Assembly: GCA_003166865.1 (NCBI GenBank)
Contig: PMUP01000030.1
Location: 1-64,000 of the forward strand
Direction: 5' to 3'
DNA from: Bryobacterales bacterium
GTDB taxonomy: Bacteria > Acidobacteriota > Terriglobia > Bryobacterales > Bryobacteraceae
Length of the DNA stretch: 64,000 nt
Part shown: positions 62,250 to 64,000 of the stretch, piece after piece
How positions within the stretch are numbered: position 1 is the stretch's first letter
Layout: each line of letters begins with the position of its first letter
Position numbers and translations under genes: made by a program
The notes under the pieces: model-generated
Databases searched by the model: none
The model's input: only the letters and a program-made list of their open reading frames with translations
Told to the model about the DNA's origin: nothing

Positions 62250-64000
62250 GTGTTTCATTCCATCGAGAAGAACATTTCCGCGCGCGTCGCTGAGTATGTC
62301 CGGACCAAGTACGGCGTGCAAGGCGCTGGCGCGCTCGAGCAGCCCAAGCAGTCTTCCTTCGGCGAGTTGGCGATTCCAGTCGCGTTTCACTTGGCTCGGC
62401 AATTGAAGCAGGCGCCGCGCGCGATCGCGGCCGAGCTGGTGGCTGGCTTGGGATCGATCGACGGCGTCGCGGCCCTCGAAGTCGCGGGTAACGGCTACAT
62501 CAATGTGCGGCTGGATCGCGGGGCGTATGGTTACGCCGTACTACACACAGCGGACAAAGCCGGCGAGCCGGTTCCCGGCAAGATCATCGTCGAGCACACC
62601 AACATCAATCCGAACAAGGCCGCGCACATCGGTCATCTTCGCAATGCGGTGCTGGGCGACACGTTCGTGCGCATGCTGCGCGCGAGCGGCCGGACGGTGG
62701 AGGTGCAGAATTACATCGACAACACGGGCGTGCAGGTGGCGGATGTCGTAGCCGGGTTCGAGCACCTGAGGCCACAAGAAGATGTTGAGACGCTCATCAA
62801 AACTACCCGTTTCGATTACTACTGTTGGAATCTCTACGCTGAAGTCTCGTCACACCCAGAGCTGAAAGAATGGCGTCGCGAGACGCTTCACTCGATCGAA
62901 CACCGCACTGGGCAATCGGCGTTCTTGGCCGCACTTATCAGCGAGACCATCGTGAATTATCATCTCGCAACCATGCGCAAGCTAGACATTTCCTATGACT
63001 TGCTTCCTCGCGAGAGCGAGATCCTTTACCTCAAATTTTGGGAGACGGCCTTTGAGCAACTGAAAGAGCGCCAGGCCATCTATTTCGAGACCGAAGGAAA
63101 GAACAAAGGCTGCTGGGTGATGCCGGCCAGCGCATTCAAGGAACAAACCGGCGAAGATACTGACGACAGCAAAGTGATCGTGCGTTCCAACAACACCGTC
63201 ACTTATGTCGGAAAAGACATCGCCTATCAGCTCTGGAAGTTCGGGTTGTTGGGGAAAGACTTTTACTATCGCCCGCTGCGAGAGGTCGACGGTCATATCG
63301 TGTACATTACGACCGGCGAGCCACAACCCCAAGCGCCTTCGTTTGGCCACGGCGAATGGGTCTACAACGTAATCGACTCGCGCCAATCTTATTTGCAGGA
63401 CGTCGTCGTCGCCGGCCTGCGCGCCCTCGGTTACAACCAGCAAGCCGACCGGTCCACACATTTTTCGTACGAGATGGTCGCGCTCACGCCGGGAACTTGC
63501 GTCGAGCTGGGCATCGAGCTTTCTGAAGAAGACAAGAAAAAGACTTACGTCGAGGTGTCGGGCCGCAAGGGGTTGGGCGTCAAGGCCGACGACCTGATCG
63601 ACAAACTGATCGAAAAGGCGCTCCAGGAAGTGGACTCGCGGCACTCTGAAGCGCCCGCGGCCGAGCGCCTCCGGATCGCCACCGAGATCGCCATCGGTGC
63701 CCTGCGCTACTTCATGCTGAAGTTCACGCGCAATTCGGTGATCGCCTTCGATCTCCAGGAAGCTCTCAGCTTCGAGGGCGATACGGGACCCTACGTGCAA
63801 TACACGGCAGTGCGCGCCGGCAATATCCTGCGCAAACTTGCCGAGCGCGGTGAAGCATTACCCGATTTCTCGGCGGAACTCGACCAGGACGCACTCGCGC
63901 GTCAGCTCGCCTTGGAAGACTATTGGCAGCTGCTCCTGATGGCATCGAAATCCGAATCAGCCATAGAGCGCGCCATCGTTTCGGGCGAGCCCGCGCATGT
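62250..64000 (+). CDS. argS: Arginyl-tRNA synthetase (3' end outside the window)
   Basis: The frame from GTG 62250 (AAGGA just upstream) stays open to the window end, so at least 583 codons are visible. The N-terminal additional domain (ISARVAEYVRTKYGV, GYINVRL) is followed by the class I motif NPNKAAHIGHLRNAVLGD with HIGH, then QNYIDNTGVQVADVV, TYVGKDIAYQLWKFGLL, the KMSK-equivalent region GRKGLGVKADDLIDKL, and FTRNSVIAFDLQEALSFEGD with PYVQYT. It charges tRNA-Arg. The C-terminal anticodon-binding domain begins before the edge and is incomplete. Confidence 0.95.
   Translation, partial: MFHSIEKNISARVAEYVRTKYGVQGAGALEQPKQSSFGELAIPVAFHLARQLKQAPRAIAAELVAGLGSIDGVAALEVAGNGYINVRLDRGAYGYAVLHTADKAGEPVPGKIIVEHTNINPNKAAHIGHLRNAVLGDTFVRMLRASGRTVEVQNYIDNTGVQVADVVAGFEHLRPQEDVETLIKTTRFDYYCWNLYAEVSSHPELKEWRRETLHSIEHRTGQSAFLAALISETIVNYHLATMRKLDISYDLLPRESEILYLKFWETAFEQLKERQAIYFETEGKNKGCWVMPASAFKEQTGEDTDDSKVIVRSNNTVTYVGKDIAYQLWKFGLLGKDFYYRPLREVDGHIVYITTGEPQPQAPSFGHGEWVYNVIDSRQSYLQDVVVAGLRALGYNQQADRSTHFSYEMVALTPGTCVELGIELSEEDKKKTYVEVSGRKGLGVKADDLIDKLIEKALQEVDSRHSEAPAAERLRIATEIAIGALRYFMLKFTRNSVIAFDLQEALSFEGDTGPYVQYTAVRAGNILRKLAERGEALPDFSAELDQDALARQLALEDYWQLLLMASKSESAIERAIVSGEPAH

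Overview
The window is a high-GC bacterial chromosome segment that most resembles an Acidobacteria genome of the Bryobacter/Solibacter type. The basis is gene content, not a search: paired DUF1592-type cytochrome and DUF1552 proteins followed by an ankyrin protein, a stand-alone duplicated MacB/FtsX-like permease, PadR regulators with membrane partners, many secreted proteins of families expanded in that phylum, and Tat-exported molybdenum enzymes. There are no rRNA genes and no CRISPR array. One tRNA gene, tRNA-Leu(CAG), is present.

Layout. 1-3.9 kb: secreted paralogs sharing one N-terminal domain, some fused to a metallo-beta-lactamase fold. 4-8 kb: a phosphoesterase and a multicopper oxidase. 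8-16.4 kb: methyltransferases, a glycosyltransferase, an O-antigen ligase-like protein, an LssY_C-domain protein, and two toxin-antitoxin loci (vapBC-like, hicBA) whose toxin genes are both broken while the antitoxin frames are intact. 16.5-22.6 kb: a minus-strand run of MBL protein, multi-domain cytochrome, DUF1552 protein and ankyrin protein. 22.7-25.8 kb: trehalose synthesis, with OtsA fused to a membrane/HAMP-like sensor region and OtsB translationally coupled. 26-30.1 kb: a sulfite-oxidase-type enzyme fused to a cytochrome c motif, and the permease.

30.1-34.0 kb is a small cryptic island. Its right edge is an intact tRNA-Leu gene and its left edge is a 44-bp exact copy of that gene's 3' end. 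It carries an Apea-like HEPN protein, four small unknown proteins and a dead AraC-type gene, but no recognisable integrase. 34-37.5 kb holds a low-molecular-weight phosphatase and a co-directional pdxR-pdxS-pdxT operon for pyridoxal phosphate.

37.5-40.1 kb is the most interesting segment. Three overlapping genes encode a P-loop ATPase, a partner that looks like an ATPase half lacking Walker A, and a His-rich protein of unknown fold. They sit exactly between the pdxR 5' end and a second, diverged 185-bp copy of it, so they look like a mobile conflict or defence cassette.

40.3-50 kb: an ArsR-SRPBCC pair, a lipoprotein, a decayed DinB gene, a second molybdoenzyme with its cytochrome b, a HEPN protein with a partner, a cytochrome c'-like protein, a PadR operon ending in an LPMO-like protein, and an internally deleted response regulator. 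50-64 kb is mostly housekeeping: eno-gpmI-ppi-hemB, acylphosphatase, a site-2 protease, an M3 peptidase, an ABC exporter, a 2Fe-2S ferredoxin, and argS running off the window. Start codons were chosen by eye from ribosome-binding sites, overlaps and signal peptides.
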